A stretch of 38,123 nt of DNA from Prevotella sp. (GTDB taxonomy: Bacteria > Bacteroidota > Bacteroidia > Bacteroidales > Bacteroidaceae). Shown piece by piece: positions 30,150 to 38,123 of the stretch; position 1 is the first letter of the stretch; each line of letters starts with the position of its first letter. The notes beneath the pieces were generated by a model. It was given only the letters and a program-made list of their open reading frames with translations, did not search any database and was not told where the DNA came from. The stretch spans positions 1-38,123 of the forward strand of contig JAFUSC010000014.1 in assembly GCA_017467705.1 (NCBI GenBank), given 5' to 3'. Both the position numbers and the translations under genes were made by a program.

Positions 30150-32576
30150 TTAATTCTCCTTGAAGATAATCTTGCTAATCTTCACTTTCGTGCCTCCGGG
30201 AGAGCCGCCGAAGTCGAAGAACAGACGAATGGCGTCAGCGTCAACGCCTTCCTTCAGCGTAGCACCCTTCAGGGTGAACACGAACGGTTCGCCTGCCTCA
30301 ATGTCATGACGTCCTTCGCAGAAGAAGTTGGTGTCACCAGCATCAGTCAGCTTAATAGTCACACCGGGACAATCGTTCTCGACCTCCATCTGTAACTGGA
30401 AGTTGTACGACTTCGATGCGCTGGCCGTCAGTTTGGTGTCAATATGGAACTGGCCTTGCCACTGGCTGCCACCAAGCCCCTCGGGCAATGTAAGTTCGTA
30501 GGTATCGCCACTATGGGTTGCCTCATTATAAGGAATAGCCCCCCAACCATTATCGGCAAAGTAGTAGCCGAAAGCATCAAACAGTGAACCATTGTCAACA
30601 GCCTTCCACAGATTATCAGCATCGTCGTAATTCATGGAGACAGCCTCTTCAAAGTATATTTTGCTAATCTTGATATTAGTACCTGCAGGAGAACCGCCGA
30701 AGTCGAAGAACAGACGGATAGCCTCTGCATCAACGCCATCCTTCAGCACTACACCTTCCTTCTTGAAGACATACTCGCCTGCGGGAACGTCGTGGCGCTC
30801 CTCGAAGAAGTAGTTACTGTCGCCGGCATCGGTCAGCTTGAAGGTAACCTGCGGGCAGTCGTTGGAAGCCTCCATGACGAGGTAGAAGTTGTATGCCTTA
30901 GAAGCACTGGCCGTCAGCTTGGTATCAATGTGGAACTGACCCTGCCACTGTGAACCACCAAGGCCCTCGGGCAGTGTAAGTTCATAAGTATCACCATTGT
31001 GAGTTGCCTCATTATAAGGAATACCACCCCAACCGTTATCAGCAAAGTAGTAGCCGAAAGCCTCAAACAGCGTACCATCGTCAACGGCCTTCCACAGGTT
31101 GCTGGCTGCATCGTAGTTCCAGTCCATGACTGCAACCTCATCACCGCCACCGGGCTGGTCGCTCGGCAGCACGGTGCCGTCGTCGTTGGCATGGTCCTTC
31201 AGCACCACGTTACGGATATTGATGTGCGTATCATCACCAGCACGACCGAAGTCGAAGACGAGCTTAATCTGTTGCAAGTCGAGACCCGGCATGTCGCTCT
31301 TCCAGAATACGTAGTCCTCACCAGCCTTCAGGTCAACATTCTCAGCAAAGTAGAAGTCTGAGCCGTCAGCCTCGTTGGTCAGTTTGACGGTTGCACCGTT
31401 CACGTCCTTGTCAGCATTGAGAATGACAGAGAAGTCATAGTTGCTGCTGGCAACCGTGTTGATGTCGGTATGGAAGTGAACTTGAGCCTGCCACTGGTCG
31501 TAACCAGCAGAAGGAACGGTTACGGTGTAGTCGTTGTTGCCCAACTCGAAGAGTGATTCGAACAGTGCGGTCTGCTCATTGCCCCAAGCGGGATCTGGAT
31601 TATAGTAGAATGACATGTTAGGTGTAATGCCCTTCCACATGTTGAAGTCGTTGTTGGCATCGAAACCGTCAAATGCCTTCACCTCACCTTCACTGGTCAG
31701 GATGAAATGCCAGGCAATGGTTCCGGGAATGTCATAGACAAGTGAAAGCTTCTTGGCCGTGATGCTCTCAATGCGGAAGCGGGGATTCTCCCACTGGTCG
31801 TCGCTTGAGATGTAGGGGAACTGCGTGTGAGCAGGGAACACCAGATAATAACATGCTTCCTCGTTGCCTTCAGCGTCAGTCCAAGTGCCAGCCTCGAAAG
31901 AATAGGTTGTGGTCTGCTCGTTCACCGTAGCCAAGAAATCCTGACCGTCATTGGTATTGAACTCAGAGAAGACAGAGCAACCTGTGTTGACATACATCGT
32001 TCCACCTTCACCGGGATTGTAAGTGTAGTTACCTCCCTTGCGGTTTTCCTGCGTGAAGACCAGACGGTCGTCATAGACGCCCCAATCCTTCTTCTCGTCA
32101 GCACCGGCACTCCACCATTCAACACCAGCTGTGCCCGAAGGACCGCAAGCCAGATGTGCAGGCTCTGCATTTGCAATGCGCCACTCCTTACCCGTCAGAC
32201 GGTTGAAGTAGTTGGTGAAGTCCACCTTCGTCTCATTAAAAGTAAACTCTTTCTTTACACCTGTCTGGGTGATACCATTGCGGTTACCCAAGCGAAGTTC
32301 AACCGTATAGGTACCAGCCTCAGTATTCGACCAGTCCACTTCATTCAAAGTAGAATAACGGGAACCATTAATAATCCATACCGGATACTGCCCTGCCACT
32401 TCAGGATAGCTGGCAGTAATCTGGTTCACTTCTTGATCGACGCTCAGCGTGAAGTCAACGCCGCTCAAACTTGGAAGCCCATTGGGGTCAACACCGTCAA
32501 ACTTTTCCGGTGAACAAGCGGAAAACGCTAATGCCATAGTCAATGCGCATCCAATATACTTAAATATCTTTTTCAT
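30150..32576 (-). CDS. Surface glycan-binding lipoprotein with three CBM-like modules
   Basis: 808 aa, lipobox FSAC (Cys21) with SPEKFDGVD. After a PKD-like strand region (about 35-110) and a middle domain with HLACGPSG and WHFILTSEGEV, three related carbohydrate-binding-like modules follow: about 310-480 (NMWKGITPN ... FDFGRAGDDTHINIRNVVL), about 495-650 and about 655-808. The last two are nearly identical (LWKAVD ... FGYYFADNGWG, LPEGLGGSQWQGQFHID) at a 486-bp period, with many synonymous differences in DNA. Likely the SGBP that captures glucan next to SusD. No catalytic residues evident. Placed third in the operon, as SGBP genes usually are. Confidence 0.87.
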   Translation of the reverse strand: MKKIFKYIGCALTMALAFSACSPEKFDGVDPNGLPSLSGVDFTLSVDQEVNQITASYPEVAGQYPVWIINGSRYSTLNEVDWSNTEAGTYTVELRLGNRNGITQTGVKKEFTFNETKVDFTNYFNRLTGKEWRIANAEPAHLACGPSGTAGVEWWSAGADEKKDWGVYDDRLVFTQENRKGGNYTYNPGEGGTMYVNTGCSVFSEFNTNDGQDFLATVNEQTTTYSFEAGTWTDAEGNEEACYYLVFPAHTQFPYISSDDQWENPRFRIESITAKKLSLVYDIPGTIAWHFILTSEGEVKAFDGFDANNDFNMWKGITPNMSFYYNPDPAWGNEQTALFESLFELGNNDYTVTVPSAGYDQWQAQVHFHTDINTVASSNYDFSVILNADKDVNGATVKLTNEADGSDFYFAENVDLKAGEDYVFWKSDMPGLDLQQIKLVFDFGRAGDDTHINIRNVVLKDHANDDGTVLPSDQPGGGDEVAVMDWNYDAASNLWKAVDDGTLFEAFGYYFADNGWGGIPYNEATHNGDTYELTLPEGLGGSQWQGQFHIDTKLTASASKAYNFYLVMEASNDCPQVTFKLTDAGDSNYFFEERHDVPAGEYVFKKEGVVLKDGVDAEAIRLFFDFGGSPAGTNIKISKIYFEEAVSMNYDDADNLWKAVDNGSLFDAFGYYFADNGWGAIPYNEATHSGDTYELTLPEGLGGSQWQGQFHIDTKLTASASKSYNFQLQMEVENDCPGVTIKLTDAGDTNFFCEGRHDIEAGEPFVFTLKGATLKEGVDADAIRLFFDFGGSPGGTKVKISKIIFKEN

Positions 32577-32617
32577 ATCTTTTCGTTTTTATTTGCTTGT
32601 TATCTTATGACAAACCA

Positions 32618-34165
32618 TTAATAACCGGGATTTTGAGTAAGATTCGGGTCTGCAGCCAGTTCTGTGTAAGGTATCGGCAGATACTTCTTGTCAGCAGTCC
32701 AAGCCTTGTTACGCCATAATCCGTCAATCTCATTGGAAGCAACCAATACTGATGCAGCCTTGCCAGAACGGACGAGGTCCCAATAACGCTTACCTTCACC
32801 GACGAACTCAAGATGGCGCTCATTCAGCACATCGTCAACCGTAACGTTCGACAAAGCCTCAACACCGGCACGTGTACGGACACGATTCACATAGTCTGTT
32901 GCCGTGGAAGCTGCGCCGCCAGTCTTCAACAGAAGTTCAGCAGCATTCAGCAACGTCTCTGCATAACGATAGATACGCAGATTGTTGTTATAGTTCAGCT
33001 GCTTGTCGCCTGATGCACGGGCCACGTTCTTGGAATAAGCATAATACTTACCAATCCAGAAGCCTGTATTCTCATAACGCGGAGTGAACTCGCTGTTACC
33101 CTCTGTGTAAGCTCTTACATCGAGAATAGAACCTTCACGGCGTGTGTCGCCCTCAGCAAACATGTTCCAAGTGGCAGCACGGACAGGTGCAAAGCCCCAA
33201 CCGTCGTCAGTGCCCAACTCACCGATAGCATAAGGACAGCCACAGAGACGGGGGAACACCGTACCACCAGCGATGATAGCATCACCAGAACCCCAACCAC
33301 GAACACTCATGTTGTCAGTGTAGTTCACCTCAAAGATAGACTCTGAAGACCACTCACCCGTTGACTCCCAGATAGAGGCATAGTCAGCAACAAGGTCGTA
33401 CTCGCTGTCGGAAATAATCTCATTCATATATCCAAGAGCTTTCTGATAGCGTGACTCATCGTTCTGGTACATCACCATCTCAGCATACAGCATGTAGCCT
33501 GTGTAGAGATTCACACGTCCCAAATTATCATCGTCCCACTTGGTAGGCAGGGCTTTCAGCGCCAACACTTCTTCCAAATCGGCAATCACGTTCTCATAAA
33601 CCTGATCTGCCTGGAGCTGCTCTGCAAAGAAAGGAGCTGACAAATTCTCAAAATAGAAAGGAATATTGCCATAGAACTTCCAAAGCATATTGTAATAATA
33701 TGCACGAAGCACACGAGCTTCAGAAGTCCACTCATTATACTCTGCATCTGTCAACACGTCACGACTTTCATTTGCGTACTTTATCAAGTCATTTGAACGC
33801 TTCACACCAGAATACATGTTACTCCAGATACCAGCCATGCAGTTGGTCGGAATGGCAGAATAGTTTGCCATCAGATGCCAATACTGGTTGTCGGTAGCCG
33901 ACTGACCACCAGGGTAGATGTCGTCACCCATGATGTCACTCATAACGTTCTGCGGATTATATTGGCTGCCATTCCAGTCGTTCCACTCCATCGGGCTATA
34001 TGCAGCGACAAGCGACTGCGAAATATGCTCTTCCGTGGTGTAGTAGGTTTCCACAAAGTCCTGAGTGTGAGATTCCACTTCAAGGAAGGAATCCTTACAT
34101 CCTGTCATAACCGTCAGGCCAGACAGAAGACCTATCGCTAATATATTAAAATTTTTCATATACAT
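32618..34165 (-). CDS. susD: SusD-like starch/glycan-binding lipoprotein
   Basis: 515 aa. Lipobox VMTGC (Cys23) with KDSFLE; then the SusD-type TPR scaffold: THTTEEHI-like region YYTTEEHISQSLVAAY, NDLIKYANE, EARVLRAYYYNMLWKFYGNIPFY, and the RagB/SusD C-terminal block RIYRYAETLLNAAELLLKTGG ... YVNRVRTRAGV ... ERHLEFVGEGKRYWDLVRSG, ending in KYLPIPYTEL. Works as the lid of the SusC channel to capture oligosaccharides. Start at 34165, with Met3 (34159) equally possible. Gap to susC is 42 bp. Confidence 0.95.
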   Translation of the reverse strand: MYMKNFNILAIGLLSGLTVMTGCKDSFLEVESHTQDFVETYYTTEEHISQSLVAAYSPMEWNDWNGSQYNPQNVMSDIMGDDIYPGGQSATDNQYWHLMANYSAIPTNCMAGIWSNMYSGVKRSNDLIKYANESRDVLTDAEYNEWTSEARVLRAYYYNMLWKFYGNIPFYFENLSAPFFAEQLQADQVYENVIADLEEVLALKALPTKWDDDNLGRVNLYTGYMLYAEMVMYQNDESRYQKALGYMNEIISDSEYDLVADYASIWESTGEWSSESIFEVNYTDNMSVRGWGSGDAIIAGGTVFPRLCGCPYAIGELGTDDGWGFAPVRAATWNMFAEGDTRREGSILDVRAYTEGNSEFTPRYENTGFWIGKYYAYSKNVARASGDKQLNYNNNLRIYRYAETLLNAAELLLKTGGAASTATDYVNRVRTRAGVEALSNVTVDDVLNERHLEFVGEGKRYWDLVRSGKAASVLVASNEIDGLWRNKAWTADKKYLPIPYTELAADPNLTQNPGY

Positions 34166-34207
34166 GTTCTTATTAAATTTCTTTCGATTTCAAACAACCA
34201 TAATCGA

Positions 34208-37200
34208 TTAGAAGCCGACATTGACACCAACGGTCCATGTACGAGGCTGGGGATAAACACCATAGTCAACGCCAAGTGATGTTCCGCCAGAAGAGATTTC
34301 CGGATCAAGTCCAGCGTACTTCGTAAAGGTCAGCAGGTTTTCTGCAGAGACAAATACGCGGAGTTTCTCAACAAAGAACTTCTTGGTGATGTTAAGAGGC
34401 AGCGTGTAGCCCAACTGTATGTTCTTCAGGCGCAGATAGCTGCCGTCAGTGAGATACAGGTCGCTTGAGCGCCAGTTGCGACCGTCATTGCTGGTGTCGC
34501 CGATGCGGAAGGCAGGATACTTGTCGGAAGTGCCTTCACCGGTCCAACGACCCAACATCCAAGAGGGAAGGTTGATGGCATCAATGTCTGTACGGCGAGT
34601 GGCATCGAAGATGTCATTGCCGATGGTGCCCTGAAGCATCATTGAGAAATCAAATCCACGCCAGGCAGCGGTCAGGTTCAAGCCGAAAGTCCAGTCGGGC
34701 ATACCCTTACCGATACGTGTCTGGTCGTCGTCATCAATGACACCATTTCCGTCGACATCAACGAAACGGACATCACCGGGACGTGCGTTCGGCTGAAGCA
34801 GTGCACCCTCACTATTCGTGTAGTCATTTACCTCGGCCCAGTTCTGGAAGATGCCATTTGTCTTGAAACCATAGAAGTAGGGGAACGGCTCACCGTTCTT
34901 AGCACGTGTGATGGTTCCTATGCCCTGGAAGGAGTCATAATCCTGATAGCCGGTGTCATTACCATAGTTGATCAGTTCATTCTTCAAATAGGAGAGGTTA
35001 CCACTGACACGGAACTGAGCGTCGGCAATATGCCACTTGTAAGAAGCCTCAAACTCAATACCGGAGTTCTTCATCTCACCGACATTACCCCAAGGCTTCG
35101 ACTCACCGACATAGGTAGGAATAGGCTGCTGCAACAACATGCCATTAGTTTTCTTGACATAATAGTCAACACTGAATGTCAGTGCATTGTTGAAGAAACC
35201 GAAGTCAAGACCCAGGTCAGTCTGCTCGCTCTCTTCCCACTTCAGGTTAGCATTGGGAAGACCCGATGCTTTGGAACCGATAGCCTGATGCTCGTCACGT
35301 CCCAACAGGAAGTTATTGTTACCGCCAGTTGCAGCAGTAACGGTATAGAGGAAGTTACCAATGTTCTCGTTACCGTTCTTACCCCAACTGAAGCGGACCT
35401 TGAAATTGCTCAGCCAGTCGCGGGTCTTAACCATGAACGCTTCGTTCATCACGTTCCAACCTAATGAGAAAGACGGGAACGTAGCATAGTGGTTGTTGGA
35501 ACCGAAGTGGCTCGAACCATCACGACGGATGGTGAACTCAGCCATATAGCGCTCTGCGTAGTTATAGCTGGCACGACCGAACAGCGAAGACAGGGTGCTG
35601 AAATCATAAGGAGCACCACTTACATACTGCTTACCGTCGGCACGCTCACCGGTAGATGCATCAATGTAAGGACGTGCCAGACTGATAATGTCGTCACGGG
35701 AACCCCACAAGTATGCACCATAGGACTTCTTGGCTGACTGACCGAGCACGATGTTAAATGTATGCTCATCAATGGTCTTGTCAAACGACAGGGTGTTCTC
35801 AATCTGCCATACAGTGTTATCACCTTTCTGGCTGTGAGCATTGGTCTTGTCAGACGAATAGCCCTTACGTATATAATAAATAGGTGTATAGCCGTCGCTG
35901 CCCCAGAAGCTCTTGTCAGCGCCGTAGCTGAAACGATACTTCAGACCGTTGTAGAGCTGAAGATCAATCATGAAGTTGGCAACGAACTTATGGCTCCAAC
36001 CCAGATCGCCCGGCAGTGAGAGCATGGCCAGCGGGTTACCCATTTCGTTATAGTCAGCACCAGGCAGTGTATATACCTCTTTATAACCATCGGCATCAAC
36101 ATTGCCGGTATACATCGGCACATACTCACTGTAGTCAATCAGGTTCTTTGCAACATGGGCATCAGCCTCAGCGCCGGAGATGGTCGGAGTGAGAATCGGT
36201 GACAAGGTAAGTGCCGAACCCAAAGCCGTACCCCAAGTTGAATTGGTGTCAATAGAGCGGGAGTGGATGCGTGCATACGACAGGTTAACCGTCACATCGA
36301 GCTTGTTCAGCCATTCGCGCGTCTTGGTTTCGTCGAAGATATTGTACTTCGTGTTGCTGCGCATGGTCAGACGGTCGTAGTTAGAACGGTTATAGTTACC
36401 ACCGATGATACCCTCCTGAGAATAATAGCCCAGCGAGAGGTAGTAGTTCACTTTGTCAGAAGCACCACTGATACTTACTTCATGATTCTGGACCGGGGCA
36501 TTGTCGTTGAACACCAGATCCTGCCAGTCGGTGCCTACACCATACTGATAAGGATTGTCATACTTGATGGCACGGTTTGAGTTAACCAGACCTTCGTTCA
36601 TCATCACGGCATACTCCGTTGCGTTGAGCACGTCACGGTGTTTCCACGCTGACTGCCAACCCATTGAGAAGTTGTAGTTGACGCGGGTCTTGCCCACCTT
36701 GCCCTGCTTGGTTGTCACAAGAACCACACCATTAGCAGCACGGGCACCGTAAATGGCACCTGAAGCAGCATCCTTCAACACCTCCAGACTCTCGATGTCA
36801 GTCGGATTCAAATAGTCAAGACCGCCTTCAATGGGCATACCGTCGACAATGTAAAGAGGATCAGTATTATTAATTGTACCGATACCACGAATACGAATCT
36901 GTGCAGCAGCACCGGGCTGACCTGACGAAGAGGTCACGGTAACACCAGAGGCCAATCCCTTCAGGGCGTTATCCATACGGAGCGGTGCCGTTGTGGCCAG
37001 ATCCTCATTATTCACTTTGGCAATAGAGGCCGTCACGACACTCTTCTTCTGAACACCGTAACCCACGACAACGACTTCCTCAAGGGCCTTGTTGTCAGGA
37101 ACGAGCACGATGCGGAGATTGTCAGCGGCTTTTACCTCCTGCGTCGTGTAACCGATGTAAGAGATAACGAGCGTAGCACCCGGCTCCACGTTAACCGTGA

Positions 37201-37381
37201 ACTCACCGTCCAAATTGGTAGCAACACCATTGGTGGTGCCTTTCTGAACTACAGAAGCGCCAATGACCGGCTCATTGGTCTCGTCGAGAACGACGCCCGA
37301 GAAGGCTCGCTTCTGCGCAAGAGCTGTTGCAGACATCAGCACGAATGTCAGCAACAATAATAAAGACTTGCTTCTTTTCAT
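34208..37381 (-). CDS. susC: SusC/RagA-family TonB-dependent transporter
   Basis: 1057 aa, normal length. Signal peptide MKRSKSLLLLLTFVLMSATALAQ; a carboxypeptidase-regulatory-like domain (FSGVVLDETNEPVIGASVVQ); the plug with EEVVVVGYGVQKKSVVTASI, LASGVTVTSSSGQPGAAAQI and IRGIGTINNTDPLYIVDGMP; then a beta barrel ending YPQPRTWTVGVNVGF with the terminal Phe. Imports glycan oligomers energised by TonB-ExbBD. First gene of the PUL operon with its own promoter and a bipartite operator-like region. Confidence 0.96.
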   Translation of the reverse strand: MKRSKSLLLLLTFVLMSATALAQKRAFSGVVLDETNEPVIGASVVQKGTTNGVATNLDGEFTVNVEPGATLVISYIGYTTQEVKAADNLRIVLVPDNKALEEVVVVGYGVQKKSVVTASIAKVNNEDLATTAPLRMDNALKGLASGVTVTSSSGQPGAAAQIRIRGIGTINNTDPLYIVDGMPIEGGLDYLNPTDIESLEVLKDAASGAIYGARAANGVVLVTTKQGKVGKTRVNYNFSMGWQSAWKHRDVLNATEYAVMMNEGLVNSNRAIKYDNPYQYGVGTDWQDLVFNDNAPVQNHEVSISGASDKVNYYLSLGYYSQEGIIGGNYNRSNYDRLTMRSNTKYNIFDETKTREWLNKLDVTVNLSYARIHSRSIDTNSTWGTALGSALTLSPILTPTISGAEADAHVAKNLIDYSEYVPMYTGNVDADGYKEVYTLPGADYNEMGNPLAMLSLPGDLGWSHKFVANFMIDLQLYNGLKYRFSYGADKSFWGSDGYTPIYYIRKGYSSDKTNAHSQKGDNTVWQIENTLSFDKTIDEHTFNIVLGQSAKKSYGAYLWGSRDDIISLARPYIDASTGERADGKQYVSGAPYDFSTLSSLFGRASYNYAERYMAEFTIRRDGSSHFGSNNHYATFPSFSLGWNVMNEAFMVKTRDWLSNFKVRFSWGKNGNENIGNFLYTVTAATGGNNNFLLGRDEHQAIGSKASGLPNANLKWEESEQTDLGLDFGFFNNALTFSVDYYVKKTNGMLLQQPIPTYVGESKPWGNVGEMKNSGIEFEASYKWHIADAQFRVSGNLSYLKNELINYGNDTGYQDYDSFQGIGTITRAKNGEPFPYFYGFKTNGIFQNWAEVNDYTNSEGALLQPNARPGDVRFVDVDGNGVIDDDDQTRIGKGMPDWTFGLNLTAAWRGFDFSMMLQGTIGNDIFDATRRTDIDAINLPSWMLGRWTGEGTSDKYPAFRIGDTSNDGRNWRSSDLYLTDGSYLRLKNIQLGYTLPLNITKKFFVEKLRVFVSAENLLTFTKYAGLDPEISSGGTSLGVDYGVYPQPRTWTVGVNVGF

Positions 37382-37446
37382 TACGTTAATTTTTTGGTTT
37401 ATAAATTTAAGTTAGTTGCAATCTTCCGAGTAATGGAATTTGAGCA

Positions 37447-37476
37447 CAAAATTATATAAAAATTAAAATAGTCAAA
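37447..37476 (-). promoter_or_regulatory. Promoter of susC
   Basis: On the minus strand TTTG (37473-37476), 18-bp spacer, TAATTTTG (37447-37454). Confidence 0.6.
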
Positions 37477-37485
37477 CAGCACTTG

Positions 37486-37592
37486 GTCGAAAAAGTGGAC
37501 GTTTTTGATGGTATAAAAACAGCAAAGCACTCATTAACAAACACTTACAATTTTTCAAAGCACAAAAAAGAGTGGACTAAATATAGAGGTGT
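37486..37592 (-). promoter_or_regulatory. Bipartite operator-like region of susC
   Basis: Plus-strand AGTGGAC at 37494-37500 and 37571-37577, 77 bp apart; the distal site continues N6-TAGAGGTGT (37584-37592). The proximal site is 40 bp upstream of the -7 box, matching the LruC-GH3 promoter. Confidence 0.6.
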
Positions 37593-37673
37593 AAAAGCAA
37601 CAATTAACGTCTTCTCAGACTGTTTTTGATTGTTTTACTAACACTATTTCAAGCGATTTAGCCCTGCGTAAAC

Positions 37674-38003
37674 GCCTTTCCTGAATCGGCGAAGAGCCTC
37701 CTTTCAATCGACGAAAAGCCTCTTTTCAATCGACGAAGAGGCAGTCTTGATTTGACGAAAAACCCCTTTCCGATTGACAAAAGGCTTTAATTCATTTGTA
37801 ATATAAGCTATTTTGAATTGTAATATAGTCTATTTTACAAAGTAATATAGTCTATTTTACGTTGTAATATAATCTATTTTACATTGTAATATAGACTATA
37901 TTACAAATCAATTCAAGCCCCTTGTCAATCAGGAAAGGGCACTTTGGCAGTTATATAAAGGAAGTTTGGCAGTTATATAAGGGCACTTTGAACACAAAGA
38001 CAC
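37674..38003. repeat. 22-bp register array C
   Basis: Fifteen consecutive 22-bp units. First block: units with GACGAAAAGCC-type cores (AATCGACGAA). Middle block (about 37800-37909): five units of AATATAG-N-CTATTTT palindromes with variable spacers; the last contains the perfect GTAATATAGACTATATTAC. Last block: units with GGCAGTTATATAA and GGGCACTTTG. Register is kept throughout although the sequence changes. Region 37593-37673 holds nothing else recognisable. Confidence 0.9.
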
Positions 38004-38057
38004 AAAGACACGAAGAAAAAGAGAAAAAATGACTTACAATTTCCTGAGATGGGAGTC

Positions 38058-38095
38058 CACAAAGGAAAGAGCTGCATCCGCAGCTCTTCTTTGTG
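38058..38095. terminator. Strong hairpin near the right edge
   Basis: Arms CACAAAGGAAAGAGCTGC and GCAGCTCTTCTTTGTG pair over about 16 bp with a 2-base bulge; loop ATCC. No T-run on either side, so a terminator is only probable, perhaps for a gene to the right. Confidence 0.45.
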
Positions 38096-38123
38096 AGCTT
38101 CCGTTAAAGGAATAACAAACACC

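Noticed and set aside
1221-38003. The 22-bp arrays as CRISPR arrays
   Set aside because: Repeats of 15 bp with 7-bp spacers are far below CRISPR dimensions, unit sequence drifts within arrays, and no cas genes are present.
38058-38095. Right-edge hairpin as a clear rho-independent terminator
   Set aside because: Strong stem but no T-run on either strand; kept at low confidence.

Overview
The window looks like a chromosomal segment of a Bacteroidota bacterium, most likely Prevotellaceae. The evidence is a SusC/SusD glycan-uptake locus, DUF4831, DUF6377, LruC and BACON-domain proteins, promoters with the Bacteroidota -7 box TAnnTTTG, and no Shine-Dalgarno sequences at starts. Nearly all genes are core metabolism or surface functions. 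No rRNA, tRNA, integrase or cas gene was seen.

Layout. 1-1153: an ABC ATPase (minus) with a complete promoter and a GntR/YtrA-like operator, followed by a broken permease-like gene at the edge. 1497-7318: nadK (minus), then pdxJ, a DJ-1/PfpI protein, a GxxExxY cassette bracketed by repeats, ispD (internal stop) and recG on the plus strand. 7497-10650: an M23/LysM peptidase, a RelE-type toxin-antitoxin pair, a decayed FKBP-N-like gene and a WG-repeat protein. 11011-14456: the minus-strand run hpt-adk-obgE-pgeF. 14551-18342: nnr (internal stop) and two tandem DUF4831 genes. 18535-22472 (minus): fba; then a small unknown gene, a SIMPL protein and a DUF6377 sensor/regulator-like protein. 23045-37381 (minus): a polysaccharide utilization locus (PUL) with SusC, SusD, a three-module surface glycan-binding lipoprotein, a GH16 lipoprotein with a BACON domain, GH5, an LruC-type lipoprotein and GH3. 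The enzyme set fits a beta-1,3- or mixed-linkage beta-glucan: GH16 cuts outside, SusCD and the binding protein import oligosaccharides, GH5 and GH3 finish the job.

The most unusual content is non-coding. Four intergenic regions (about 1221-1461, 10763-11004, 22554-22817, 37674-38003) are built of 11-15 units held in 22-bp register with at most one slip of one base. The unit sequence differs between loci and drifts within each locus. The three A/T-rich arrays have cores of 4-5 units made of a 15-bp odd palindrome plus a 7-bp variable spacer. I do not recognise a named family for them. A second layer is a set of heptanucleotide satellites just 3' of stop codons, which also occur inside pgeF, GH3 and DUF6377 as in-frame STLN-type peptides. 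The two PUL transcription units share a bipartite operator-like signal (AGTGG pairs exactly 77 bp apart, at matching distance from each -7 box), suggesting one regulator for both.

Three genes (permease, ispD, nnr) carry single in-frame stop codons. Because ispD is normally essential in organisms using the MEP pathway and TAG is used as a normal stop elsewhere here, sequence error or a recent nonsense mutation is likelier than recoding.
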